From Gemmatimonadota bacterium (lineage in GTDB: Bacteria; Gemmatimonadota; Gemmatimonadetes; Gemmatimonadales; Gemmatimonadaceae), in assembly GCA_016191225.1 (NCBI GenBank), contig JACPPC010000006.1, positions 62,001 through 126,000 of the forward strand: 64,000 nucleotides of DNA, read 5' to 3'. Positions 28,549 through 41,308 of the stretch are shown one piece after another (position 1 is the first letter of the stretch; every line of letters starts with the position of its first letter). The position numbers and the translations under genes were made by a program. The notes below the pieces were generated by a model that saw nothing but the letters and a program-made list of their open reading frames with translations, did no database searches and was not told the origin of the DNA.

Positions 28549-29730
28549 ATGGACGCGCTGCTCCACGGCCGGCTGCTCTGCGACACCCTGCGCCTCGGCG
28601 ACCTGGACGACGGCGAGCGCGCGCGCCTCGCGGCCCTCTGGCGGGACGCCGATCAGGGCGCGCTCGTCGCCTTGGCACTGCACGAGGGCGCGGAGCTGTG
28701 GCTGCAGCGGCGGCTCAAGGCCGCCGAGATCGCGCTGGCCGACGATGCCCGGGCCACCCTTGGCGCCGCGGCGACCCGTGTGCGCGCGGGGGTGATGCGG
28801 GCCGACGCCGCACTTGCCCGTGTGGCCGGCATCTTCGCCAGCGCCGGCGTGGAGATGGTGCCGCTCAAGTCGGCGGCGCTGCGCCGCCTCACCGGGCGGC
28901 TGCCGCTGGCGGATGCCCGTGGCGTCTCGGACGTGGACCTGCTCGTACCCGAGCTCGAGGCCGACCGGGCAAGCGTCGTGCTGCGCGGGCACCAGTTCGT
29001 GCCCCTGCAGGCCGAAGAATCGCGGCCGCCGGGCCACCATCACCGGGTTCCGCTCGCCGACGCGTGGGGCGTTGCTGTCGAACTGCACGAGAGCACGCAC
29101 CAGGCCGTGCGGCCGGCCGAGGCATGGCGCCGCGCGACCCATCGACCACAGCTCGCCTGGATCGATGGCCATCAACTGCAGCTCGCCTCCGACACCGAGC
29201 TCCTCTGGCATGCCCTGGTCCATGCCAATCGCGATGCTGGCGAACAGGCCCGCATCGGCCTGCGCCTGCGCTACTGGCTCGACGGCGCCGTGCTCGTGGC
29301 CGGCAGCGTGATCGACTGGTCCCTGATTCGTTCCCGCCTCGACGGCGGCGAGCTCGACTCGCCGGAACTGGCCCGCGCCTGGCTCTGGTGGGCGGCGAGC
29401 CTGGCCGGGCGGTCGCTTGGGTTCTCCGAGATCGGAATGGGCGAACTCGGCGCCCTGGACCTGCCGCGCCTCCTCGCCTGGCGGCTGCACGTCCTCGCCA
29501 GGCACTCCGCCGAGTCCCGCTGGCGCGAGAAGCTGCTCGAGGAGGGGGCGCGCGCCGAAGGCGGCCTGCCCCGTCGCGCCCGGAATCCCGGCGCATCGTT
29601 CGTCGCCGGGGCGCGCAGTGCCGCGGCGGCCCTTGCCGCGCGGGCCGCGCATGCGGCTTGGAAGGCGGGGCTGCGCGGGAGCGACGGCTTCACGCAGGAG
29701 TTCCCCGCCCCCACCACGCCGCCAACATGA
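28549..29730 (+). CDS. Nucleotidyltransferase family protein (NTP_transf_5-like)
   Basis: IFASAGVEMVPLKSAALRRLTGRLPLADARGVSDVDLLVPELEADRASVVLRGHQF; VELHESTH; commonly neighbours lasso-type genes. Confidence 0.8.
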   Translation: MDALLHGRLLCDTLRLGDLDDGERARLAALWRDADQGALVALALHEGAELWLQRRLKAAEIALADDARATLGAAATRVRAGVMRADAALARVAGIFASAGVEMVPLKSAALRRLTGRLPLADARGVSDVDLLVPELEADRASVVLRGHQFVPLQAEESRPPGHHHRVPLADAWGVAVELHESTHQAVRPAEAWRRATHRPQLAWIDGHQLQLASDTELLWHALVHANRDAGEQARIGLRLRYWLDGAVLVAGSVIDWSLIRSRLDGGELDSPELARAWLWWAASLAGRSLGFSEIGMGELGALDLPRLLAWRLHVLARHSAESRWREKLLEEGARAEGGLPRRARNPGASFVAGARSAAAALAARAAHAAWKAGLRGSDGFTQEFPAPTTPPT

Positions 29731-29735
29731 GGCCG

Positions 29736-29798
29736 CCCGGCCGGCCCCCTGCCTCGCCCGGCCGGCCCCCTGCCTCGCCCGGCCGGCCCCCTGCCTCG
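29736..29798. repeat. 21-bp tandem repeat, 3 perfect copies
   Basis: CCCGGCCGGCCCCCTGCCTCG x3, right after the nucleotidyltransferase stop. Confidence 0.95.
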
Positions 29799-29893
29799 CC
29801 CGCCTGCGCCATCGCCTCGCCGTGCCGTGTGCGTTCGAAACGGCGTCGCATGTCGCGGCGACCCTCTGGCCTGGCGGGCGGCCGGGCCGGCGT

Positions 29894-30355
29894 CTAGCTC
29901 GTGGCCGGCGGGGGGGGCGGCGCCGCGGCCAGCCGCGAAACCCGGCGCGCGTCGAGGGTCACGAGCACGGCGAGGATCGTGATCGACACGGCGCTGATCG
30001 CGCACCAGGGGCAGAAGGTCTTGAGCACCACGAACTCGCCGTACTTGAGCCGCAGCGTGAACAGCACCGCCGGCCAGATCATCAGTTGCAGGGCGCGCGT
30101 GGGCCAGGGGGCGTTGGCCAGCGCCTCCCGCGTTCCCGCCAACGACACGAGGAAGACCGCCGCATATCCCACGGTGCCGATCAGCGCCACGTCCACGCCC
30201 AGGAAGTAGCCGTACGAGCTGAACTGCGCGATCTCGCAGCCGTGGTTCGCGCCGCAGGTGAGCGCCCCCATCAGCCCGATCTTCCAGAGGTGCAGGTAGA
30301 GCGCGACCATGCAGTTGACCGCCGCCAGCATGGCCATCGTCATGCGCAGGGTCAC
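29894..30355 (-). CDS. Vitamin K epoxide reductase (VKOR)-family protein
   Basis: LTCGANHGCEIAQFSSYGYFLGVDVALIGTVGYAAVF; VVLKTFCPWCAISAVS (CxxC). Confidence 0.9.
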   Translation of the reverse strand: MTLRMTMAMLAAVNCMVALYLHLWKIGLMGALTCGANHGCEIAQFSSYGYFLGVDVALIGTVGYAAVFLVSLAGTREALANAPWPTRALQLMIWPAVLFTLRLKYGEFVVLKTFCPWCAISAVSITILAVLVTLDARRVSRLAAAPPPPPATS

Positions 30356-31200
30356 GACGTCCCCCAGCCGGCGGACTTGGCGAGCCACTCGCCCCCGTCG
30401 ATCACGAAGATGCCACCGGTGATCCAGTCGCCCGCCGGCGAGGCCAGGAAGGCCACCATGTTCGCGATGTCGCGCGGCGTGCCCATGCGCCCGAGCGGAA
30501 TCGTCCGTCGGGCGTGGGCGTCCAGCTTCTTTTCGGTCTCGGCAAAGACGTCGGCCACGCCGCTGTTGGCCGGCGGCGCGAACGCCTTGCGCACCCCCTC
30601 GGTCGGGATCGGCCCGGGCGCGATCGCGTTCACCAGGATGTTGTGGGGCGCCCACTCCACGGCGAGCGTGCGGGTCAGGGCGTCGATTCCCGCCTTGGCC
30701 GCGGTGGCGTGGGCCATCAGCGGCCAGCCGCGATAATGGAGCGTCATCGACGTGCTGACCACCCGGCCGCCCCCCTGCTCCTTCATCACCGGAAACACCG
30801 CCTGCGTGCAGAAGAAGGTCCCGAACAGGTCGATCTCGAGCACCGACCGCCACGCGTTCGGGCTCATCTCCGCGCTGGGCACGTAGAAGTTGCCCGCGGC
30901 ATTGTTGACCAGCAGGTCGATGCGCCCCTGCTCGGCCTTCACCGTGGCGACCATCGCCCGCACCGCCTCGACGTCGCGCACGTCCACCGGCACCGCGCTG
31001 GCCTTCCAGCCGCGGCGCAGCAGCGACTGCACACTCGGGTCGAGGTGCTCCGGCTTGCGGCTCGCGAGTACCACGTGCGCGCCAAGCTCGGCCAGCAGCT
31101 CGGCGATGCCGAAGCCAATGCCGGTGCCGCCGCCGGTGATGAGGGCGACCTGCCCCTGCAGGAGCCCTGGCCGGAAGACCTGCGTCGGGTCGGTGGTCAT
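30352..31200 (-). CDS. SDR-family oxidoreductase (2,4-dienoyl-CoA-reductase-like)
   Basis: QVALITGGGTGIGFGIAELLAELGAHVVLASRKPEHL; LVNNAAGNFYVPSAEMSPNAW; GDWITGGIFVIDGGEWL. Confidence 0.9.
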   Translation of the reverse strand: MTTDPTQVFRPGLLQGQVALITGGGTGIGFGIAELLAELGAHVVLASRKPEHLDPSVQSLLRRGWKASAVPVDVRDVEAVRAMVATVKAEQGRIDLLVNNAAGNFYVPSAEMSPNAWRSVLEIDLFGTFFCTQAVFPVMKEQGGGRVVSTSMTLHYRGWPLMAHATAAKAGIDALTRTLAVEWAPHNILVNAIAPGPIPTEGVRKAFAPPANSGVADVFAETEKKLDAHARRTIPLGRMGTPRDIANMVAFLASPAGDWITGGIFVIDGGEWLAKSAGWGTS

Positions 31201-31868
31201 GAGGTCGGGGGTGAGACGATGAGGGGAACGCCGGCGGCGTCGACGCGGGTGGGACGCACTCCGGCAAACGACGCACGATGATGGCGCGTGGACCCGTGTT
31301 CCGCCAATGCCGCGAGGTGCTGCGCCGTGCCGTACCCGGCGTTGTGGTCCCACCCGTACACCGGGTGCCGGCGGGCCAGCGCGTGCATCAGGCGGTCACG
31401 GGTGACCTTGGCCACGATGCTGGCGCAGGCGATCGCGTAGCAGGTGGCGTCCCCCTTCACCACCGCGGTGTGTGACACTCCGAGGGTGGCGAGCGGGGTG
31501 CCGTCGACCAGCACATGGTCGGCCGGCACGCGGAGCCGGGCGAGGGCGCGGCGCATGGCGAGGACCGTGGCGTGGTAGACGTTGTGGCGGTCAACCTCGC
31601 GCGCCGAGGCCGCGCCGAGGGCGAGGGACAGTGCGTGGCCGCGAATGCGAATGGCGAGGCGCTCGCGGGTGGCGGGAGTGAGCCGCTTGGAGTCGTCCAC
31701 CCCGGGAAGCGACCGGGCGCCGGGGGGCATGATCACGGCACAAGCGACGACGGGGCCCGCGAGGGGGCCCCGTCCGACTTCGTCGACACCGGCGATCAGC
31801 AGATGTCCGCGGGAGCGCAGGTCGCGCTCGATGGTGCTCCAACGGTGGACGCACGACGGGCGACCCAC
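31197..31868 (-). CDS. rnhB: Ribonuclease HII
   Basis: LLIAGVDEVGRGPLAGPVVACAVI; DDSKRLTPATRERL; VKGDATCYAIACASIVAKVTRDRLM. Confidence 0.95.
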   Translation of the reverse strand: MGRPSCVHRWSTIERDLRSRGHLLIAGVDEVGRGPLAGPVVACAVIMPPGARSLPGVDDSKRLTPATRERLAIRIRGHALSLALGAASAREVDRHNVYHATVLAMRRALARLRVPADHVLVDGTPLATLGVSHTAVVKGDATCYAIACASIVAKVTRDRLMHALARRHPVYGWDHNAGYGTAQHLAALAEHGSTRHHRASFAGVRPTRVDAAGVPLIVSPPTS

Positions 31869-31874
31869 GCTGCG

Positions 31875-32255
31875 TCAGCCCTGCGTGGTCTCGGTAACCG
31901 GCACCGCGACGCGCACCTTGCGCTCCTTGATGCGCCCCTGCTTCGCGCCGACGGCCTCGCGCAGGTAATACAGCTTGGCGCGGCGCACCCGGCCGCGGCG
32001 GACCACCGCGATCTCGGCGAGCATCGGCGAGTGCACCGGGAAGATGCGCTCGACGCCGACGCCGTTGGAGATCTTGCGCACCGTGAAGGTCTCGCTCACC
32101 CCTGCGCCACGGCGCGCGATGCAGACCCCCTCGAACGCCTGGAGGCGCTCCTTGTCTCCTTCCTTCACGCGCACGTTGACGCGCAGGGTATCGCCGGCGC
32201 GAAAGGGTGGAATGGTGCGAAGCCACTCCTTCTGCGTTTCGATGAACGGATGCAT
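31875..32255 (-). CDS. rplS: 50S ribosomal protein L19
   Basis: [83 protein letters not shown]. Confidence 0.97.
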   Translation of the reverse strand: MHPFIETQKEWLRTIPPFRAGDTLRVNVRVKEGDKERLQAFEGVCIARRGAGVSETFTVRKISNGVGVERIFPVHSPMLAEIAVVRRGRVRRAKLYYLREAVGAKQGRIKERKVRVAVPVTETTQG

Positions 32256-32495
32256 ATGGTGCTCGGGGCGAGGCCCGGTGGAGAGGTCGATCGAGGTTCG
32301 GACTCAGCCTGTTAACTTATGCAGGCAGCAGCGGTTACGCCAGCCTGCCGTGTCACGCGAAGAACTGGAGGGCCAAGGGCCCGGGCGCACGCGCCGCCGG
32401 CGTAAGCCGTGCACCCAGCACCGGGCGCCGCGTCTCGCCCCTGAATCACAAACCTGACTCCGCCGCATGACGCGCTCGCGTGCGCCCCGCCGCCA

Positions 32496-33662
32496 TCAGT
32501 AACTGGTGAACAGCAGCCGGTTGGGCGAGCTGCGCCCCGCGCCGCCCACCACACCGAGCGTGGCGTTCGCGACCAGCGCGCTGGCCACCGCCGCCGGCGA
32601 CACGCCGGGGTTGGCGGCCCGGTAGAGCGCCGCGACCCCGGCCACATGGGGCGAGGCCATCGAGGTACCGCTGATCGTGTTCGTCGCCGTCGGGGACGTG
32701 TTCCAGGCCGAGGTGACTCCCGACCCCGGGGCGAAGAGGTCCAGGCACGAACCGTAGTTCGAGTACGACGCGCGGGCGTCGCTGCTCGTGGTCGCGCCCA
32801 CGGTGATTGCCGCCGGCGCGCGCGCAGGGCTGTACCGGCAGGCGTCGCGATTGCTGTTTCCGGCGGCGATCGCGTACGTCACGCCCGAGTTGACCGAGTT
32901 GGTCACCGCATTGTCGAGCGCGGTGCTCGCGCCGCCGCCGAGGCTCATGTTGGCGACCGCACCGGCCCCATGGTTCGCGGTGACCCAGTCGACGCCGGCG
33001 ATCACGCCGGAGTTGGTGCCGCTGCCGCTGCAGTTGAGCACGCGCACGGCCTTGAGGGCGACACCCTTCGCCACGCCGTACACGGTCCCTCCCACCGTCC
33101 CCGACACGTGCGTGCCGTGTCCGTTGCAATCGACGCCGTTGCGCCCGTCGCCGACCGCGTCGTACCCGAGCGACGCCCGGCCGCCGAACTCGGCGTGCGT
33201 GAAGAGAATCCCGGTGTCGATGATGTAGACGGTGATGCCGGCCCCGGTGCCCGTGTAACTGTAGGTGGTCGAGAGGGGCAGCGAGCGCTGGTCGATGCGG
33301 TCGATCCCCCAGGTGGCGCCGGCCTCGGTCGTCACGGCCGACATGACCTGGTCGGGCTCGATGTAGTCGACGTCCGGGTTGGCGGCGAGTTGCTCCCTCG
33401 CCGCATCCGAGAGGGTGGCCGCGAAGCCGTTCAGGGCCGCGCCGTACACATGGCGGACCTGCACCCCCGGCATGGGAATGACGCTGCGCATCACCTGGCT
33501 GGAGGGAGGCGCGGACTTCTTGAACACCACGATGTACTGGCCCGGAATCACCTGGGCCGCCATCGGCGTGAGGTCGCTGTCCTCGGTGGCGGCGACCGGA
33601 TTGCGGTCCGAGCAGGCGGCGAGCACGAGCGCGGCCGCGGCGACGACGGGCAGGTGGCGCAT
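32496..33662 (-). CDS. S8 subtilisin-like serine protease lipoprotein with I9-like propeptide
   Basis: VLAACSD lipobox; QYIVVFKKSAPP; IDTGI, HGTHVSGTV, GTSMASPHVAGVAAL. Confidence 0.93.
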   Translation of the reverse strand: MRHLPVVAAAALVLAACSDRNPVAATEDSDLTPMAAQVIPGQYIVVFKKSAPPSSQVMRSVIPMPGVQVRHVYGAALNGFAATLSDAAREQLAANPDVDYIEPDQVMSAVTTEAGATWGIDRIDQRSLPLSTTYSYTGTGAGITVYIIDTGILFTHAEFGGRASLGYDAVGDGRNGVDCNGHGTHVSGTVGGTVYGVAKGVALKAVRVLNCSGSGTNSGVIAGVDWVTANHGAGAVANMSLGGGASTALDNAVTNSVNSGVTYAIAAGNSNRDACRYSPARAPAAITVGATTSSDARASYSNYGSCLDLFAPGSGVTSAWNTSPTATNTISGTSMASPHVAGVAALYRAANPGVSPAAVASALVANATLGVVGGAGRSSPNRLLFTSY

Positions 33663-33756
33663 GTTCCTCTCTCCCAGTGAGCCGGCGTGAACGTTCCGTC
33701 TGGCGAGGCGACTGCACATTCTGCCACCGAGCCGGCCGGACGGCAATGGCCGCGCG

Positions 33757-34431
33757 TCACCCTCGGCCGTCGCGTGACCGTCGCTGGCTGGTGAGCCGCT
33801 CCCCCTCCGCCTTGCGCCACGCCGCGATCTTCGCGTGGTCCCCCGAGAGCAGCACCTCGGGCACGGCATGGCCGCGATACTCCGCCGGCCGCGTGTAGCT
33901 CGGCGCCGACAGTTGCCGGTCGAAGAAGGAGTCGGTGCGAGCGCTTTCGTGGTCGCTCATCGCGCCCGGGAGGAGGCGCACGACGGCGTCGGTGATTGCC
34001 AGCGCCGCCGGCTCGCCGCCGCTCAGCACGAAGGCGCCCAGCGAGAGTTCCTCGGACGCGAGGTGGTCGGCCACCCGCTGGTCGACATCCTTGTAGTGGC
34101 CACAGAGGAGGGTCAGCTCCGCGCCCTGGCTGAAACGCACGGCGTCGGCGTGGGTGAAGACGCGGCCCCGCGCCGAGAGGAGCACGATCGGCGCCCGCGC
34201 CCCGAGCCCCTCCACCGCCTCGAAGAACGGCTCGGGCTTCATCACCATCCCCGCCCCGCCACCAAAGGGGTAATCGTCGACCTTCTGGTGGCGGTCGTGC
34301 GTGTAGTCGCGCAGCTGCACCACGTTGAAGGCGACGCTTCCCGCCGCCACCGCCTGCGCCGGGATCGAGAGCGACAGCGGGGTGGCGAAGAACTCGGGGA
34401 AGATGGTGACGATGTTCACGACGAGCGTCAC
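33757..34431 (-). CDS. trmD: tRNA (guanine-N1)-methyltransferase
   Basis: VNIVTIFPEFFATPLS; PFGGGAGMVMKPEPFFEAVE; LTLLCGHYKDVDQRVADHL; LGAFVLSGGEPAALAITDAVVRLLPGAM. Confidence 0.95.
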   Translation of the reverse strand: MTLVVNIVTIFPEFFATPLSLSIPAQAVAAGSVAFNVVQLRDYTHDRHQKVDDYPFGGGAGMVMKPEPFFEAVEGLGARAPIVLLSARGRVFTHADAVRFSQGAELTLLCGHYKDVDQRVADHLASEELSLGAFVLSGGEPAALAITDAVVRLLPGAMSDHESARTDSFFDRQLSAPSYTRPAEYRGHAVPEVLLSGDHAKIAAWRKAEGERLTSQRRSRDGRG

Positions 34432-34976
34432 GCGAAGAGCCCATCCGGTGGACGGAGCGTGACGCGGCGGCCGGCCCGGTCGACGCCAACCACCACCTGC
34501 GCGGCGAACGGCACGAGGACCTCCGCGCCGTTGTGCCGCACGGACAGCAGGATCCCCTGCGGGAGCTCGTACCAGGTGTCGATCACCCCGGCGCTGGAAC
34601 CGTCCTCGAACACGGCCGCCATGCCGGGGAGTTCGTGCAGGAAGACCTCGCCCGCGGCGGGCTGCTCGACCTCGTCCATCGGCACGAGCAGGTAGCGGCC
34701 GCGCCACAACTCGGCGGTGGCGCGATCGCCGATGGCGTCGAACGTCACCAGCAGCCCGCCCTGGTGCTGCCGGGCCCCGGTCACCGCGAGCGGCTGGGGC
34801 CGGCCATCGGCGCCGGGGGCGAGGTCGCCGTGCACGTCACCGGCGAAAACGCGACGGCCGGACGCGAGCAGCACGTCCGGCGCATCGGTGAGCGGTTCCA
34901 CGGCGCACTCGCCGCGGATTCCGTGCGCCTTCCGGATACGCCCGACGATCGCGTACCCGGCCGACGGACTCGTCAT
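34428..34976 (-). CDS. rimM: Ribosome maturation factor RimM
   Basis: YAIVGRIRKAHGIRGECAVEPLTDAPD; GRYLLVPMDEVEQPAAGEVFLHELPGMAA. Confidence 0.95.
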   Translation of the reverse strand: MTSPSAGYAIVGRIRKAHGIRGECAVEPLTDAPDVLLASGRRVFAGDVHGDLAPGADGRPQPLAVTGARQHQGGLLVTFDAIGDRATAELWRGRYLLVPMDEVEQPAAGEVFLHELPGMAAVFEDGSSAGVIDTWYELPQGILLSVRHNGAEVLVPFAAQVVVGVDRAGRRVTLRPPDGLFA

Positions 34977-34988
34977 GCGGGCGCCGCG

Positions 34989-35294
34989 CTACTCCGCGAC
35001 CGGCACGGCGCTGCCGGCGCGCTTGGCACCCGCCTTCGCCTCGTGCCGCGCCTTCATGACGCCAGCCTTCCGGAGCAGCGAGCGGACGGTGTCGCTGGGC
35101 AGGGCGCCGTTGTCGAGCCAGTAGTTGGCGCGGTCGACCTTGAGGTCGACGGCCTTCTCGCCCGTGCGGGGCTGGTACTGCCCGATGACCTCGATGAACC
35201 TGCCGTCGCGCGGGCTGCGCGAGTCGGCGACGACGATGCGGTACATCGGCGCATTCTTGCGGCCGACGCGACGAAGGCGGATCCGTACTGCCAT
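34989..35294 (-). CDS. rpsP: 30S ribosomal protein S16
   Basis: [78 protein letters not shown]. Confidence 0.97.
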   Translation of the reverse strand: MAVRIRLRRVGRKNAPMYRIVVADSRSPRDGRFIEVIGQYQPRTGEKAVDLKVDRANYWLDNGALPSDTVRSLLRKAGVMKARHEAKAGAKRAGSAVPVAE

Positions 35295-35407
35295 GGTGGT
35301 GCTCCCGATACGGGGTGAAGGTCCTGCGCCGGGCTCCTCGCGATCGCGGCGTTTCCGCGTCGCACCCGGTTCCTGCCGGTGGTGCGGGTCGTGCCGGTGG
35401 AACAAGC

Positions 35408-36736
<1,329 letters not shown>

Positions 36737-36822
36737 AGCCCTGAAACGTAGCTAGATTGCGGTGCGCAAACAAGTTACGCCCCTCACAGGCTTCCTCCGG
36801 AGCTGCCGCCAATTGGACCGAC

Positions 36823-39276
<2,454 letters not shown>

Positions 39277-39295
39277 GGTGCGGCGCCGGCGGGGC

Positions 39296-39508
39296 TCAGC
39301 CGCGCTTGCGAGCCCGCAGCGCCAGGGCGAGCGTCACGGCGCCGAATCCAAGCAGCACGCCGCCCCACACGAGGTTGATCGGCACGCCCGTTGGCGCCGC
39401 CGCCCCCGCCGCCGGTTCGCGCAGCCCCTCGATCAGCAGCAGCCCACCAAGCACGGCGAAGAGCGCCCCCACCGGCCACCGCACGTCGAACGGGACTCCG
39501 TGTGACAT
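39296..39508 (-). CDS. Small hypothetical two-TM protein
   Basis: WPVGALFAVLGGLLLIEGL and NLVWGGVLLGFGAVTLALALRARKRG; next to the SSS transporter gene. Confidence 0.6.
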   Translation of the reverse strand: MSHGVPFDVRWPVGALFAVLGGLLLIEGLREPAAGAAAPTGVPINLVWGGVLLGFGAVTLALALRARKRG

Positions 39509-39514
39509 GACGCG

Positions 39515-41251
39515 CTACCAGAAGAGGAGGTTGAGCGCGAGCAGGAGCGCCAGCACCACCACGCTCACGGCGACGGGCCGCTCGTGCCAGCGCGCCCCCG
39601 CGTCGGCGGGGTGCGGAGTGAGCCCCCACACGAGCCCGGCGAGCTCGTCCTCGGGGCGCGGCCGGGTCGCGAGGCTCACCACGATCGTCACCACGAGGCA
39701 GGTGGTCCACGCCACGATCGCCGTCCAGAAGGTCTGCGCGAGGTCGCTCGGGTAGGAAATCATGGTGGCCAGGTAGCCGCCCTTCACGCCGGCCACCGCC
39801 CCCGCCGGCAGCGACAGCCCGTGGTGGATCGCCGCCCCGGCCGTCCCGGCGAGCAGCCCGGCGAACGCGCCGTGGCCCGTGGTGCGGCGCCAGAACATGC
39901 CGAGCGCGAAGGTGGCGAACAGCGGCGCGTTCACGAACGCGAACACCAGCTGCAGCACGTCCATGATGTTGTTGAACGCGGCGGCGACGTAGGCCGCCGC
40001 GAGGGAGACCAGGATGCCCAGCACCGTCACCACGCGCGCCACGAGCAGGTAGTGTCGGTCGCCGGCGCCGGGGCGCACGAGCCCCTGGTACAGGTCGTAG
40101 GTGCACACGGCGTTGAACGCCGTCACGTTGCCGGCCATGCCGCTCATGAAGCTCGCCAGCAGCGCCGTGATCCCGAGCCCCAGCATCCCCGACGGGAAGT
40201 ACTTGAGCAGCAGCGACGGCGTGGCGAGGTCGAAGTCGAGCACGGTGCGCCCCAGCGCATCGAGCAGCGGCGCGCCGGCGGCATCGAGCTTGGGGGGAAT
40301 CACCCCCGCGCCCCCGCCGGCGCCGAGCGCCAGCGCGATCATCCCCGGCAGGATCACGAGGAACGGGAAGATCATCTTGGGGAACGCCGCGATCAGCGGC
40401 GTGCGCCGCGCCGCGCGCATCGAGTCCGCCGCCATGGCCCGCTGCACCACGAGGAAGTCGGTGCACCAGTACCCGAACGAGAGCACGAAGCCCAGCCCCG
40501 CCACGAGCCCGAACCACTCGACGCCGATCGGGTTCGCGGCCGCGCTCCCCAGGAGCGCCCAGCTGCGCGTGTAGGCGTCGGGGGCGAAGCCCTGCGCGGC
40601 CGAGACCGTCGCCAACCGCGCCGTGAGCCCGCTCCAGCCGCCGACGTCGCGCAGCCCGAGCCAGGCCAGCGGCGCGAAGCCGAACACGATCAGGAAGAAC
40701 TGCAGCACCTCGTTGTAGATCGCGCTCGTCAGGCCGCCGAGGATCGTGTAGGCGAGCACGATCCCCGCCGCCGCGATCATCGCCACGTCCATGTTCCAGC
40801 CGAGCAGGAGGCTGAACAGCTTTCCCATCGCGTAGAGCGAGATTCCCGACGAGAAGACCGTCATCACGGCAAAGGTCAGCGCATTCACCGTGCGCGTCTT
40901 CTCGTCGAAGCGCATCCGCAGGTACTCGGGAACGCTGCGCGCCCGCGACCCATAATAGAACGGCATCATGAACAGCGCGACGAAGCACATCGCGGGCACC
41001 GCCCCCACCCAGTAGAAGTGGCTGGTGGCGATGCCGTACTTGGCGCCGCTGGCCCCCATCCCGATCACTTCCTGCGCCCCGAGGTTCGCCGACAGGAAGG
41101 CGAGTCCGCTCACCCACGCCGGCATCGAGCGCCCCGACAGGAGGAACTCGTCGCTGCTCGTCATCGAGCGGCGCAGGCGGAGCCCCACGCCGAGCACGAC
41201 GGCGAAGTATGCCGCCATGATCGCCCAGTCGACCAGGTGGAGCGAAGTCAT
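39515..41251 (-). CDS. Sodium:solute symporter (SSS family)
   Basis: MTSLHLVDWAIMAAYFAVVLGVGLRLRRSMTSSDEFLLSGRSMPAWVSGLAFLSANLGAQEVIGMGASGAKYGI; multi-TM. Confidence 0.93.
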   Translation of the reverse strand: MTSLHLVDWAIMAAYFAVVLGVGLRLRRSMTSSDEFLLSGRSMPAWVSGLAFLSANLGAQEVIGMGASGAKYGIATSHFYWVGAVPAMCFVALFMMPFYYGSRARSVPEYLRMRFDEKTRTVNALTFAVMTVFSSGISLYAMGKLFSLLLGWNMDVAMIAAAGIVLAYTILGGLTSAIYNEVLQFFLIVFGFAPLAWLGLRDVGGWSGLTARLATVSAAQGFAPDAYTRSWALLGSAAANPIGVEWFGLVAGLGFVLSFGYWCTDFLVVQRAMAADSMRAARRTPLIAAFPKMIFPFLVILPGMIALALGAGGGAGVIPPKLDAAGAPLLDALGRTVLDFDLATPSLLLKYFPSGMLGLGITALLASFMSGMAGNVTAFNAVCTYDLYQGLVRPGAGDRHYLLVARVVTVLGILVSLAAAYVAAAFNNIMDVLQLVFAFVNAPLFATFALGMFWRRTTGHGAFAGLLAGTAGAAIHHGLSLPAGAVAGVKGGYLATMISYPSDLAQTFWTAIVAWTTCLVVTIVVSLATRPRPEDELAGLVWGLTPHPADAGARWHERPVAVSVVVLALLLALNLLFW

Positions 41252-41308
41252 GCGCCGGGAAACGACGCGGGCCGGCGCCCGGGTCCCCTTCCCCGGGGGC
41301 GCCGCGCC

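Noticed and set aside
28308-29897. 529-aa ORF overlapping the B2 and nucleotidyltransferase genes
   Set aside because: Arg/Ala/Pro-rich out-of-frame translation; the frames at 28090 and 28549 show recognisable families.
29894-31276. 460-aa minus ORF spanning VKOR and SDR
   Set aside because: Only the C-terminal part (VKOR) is real; the upstream part is an out-of-frame reading of the SDR gene.
31752-31779. GACGGGGCCCGCGAGGGGGCCCCGTC hairpin
   Set aside because: Lies inside the rnhB coding sequence (VGRGPLAGPVV region); explained by codon usage, so not called a terminator.
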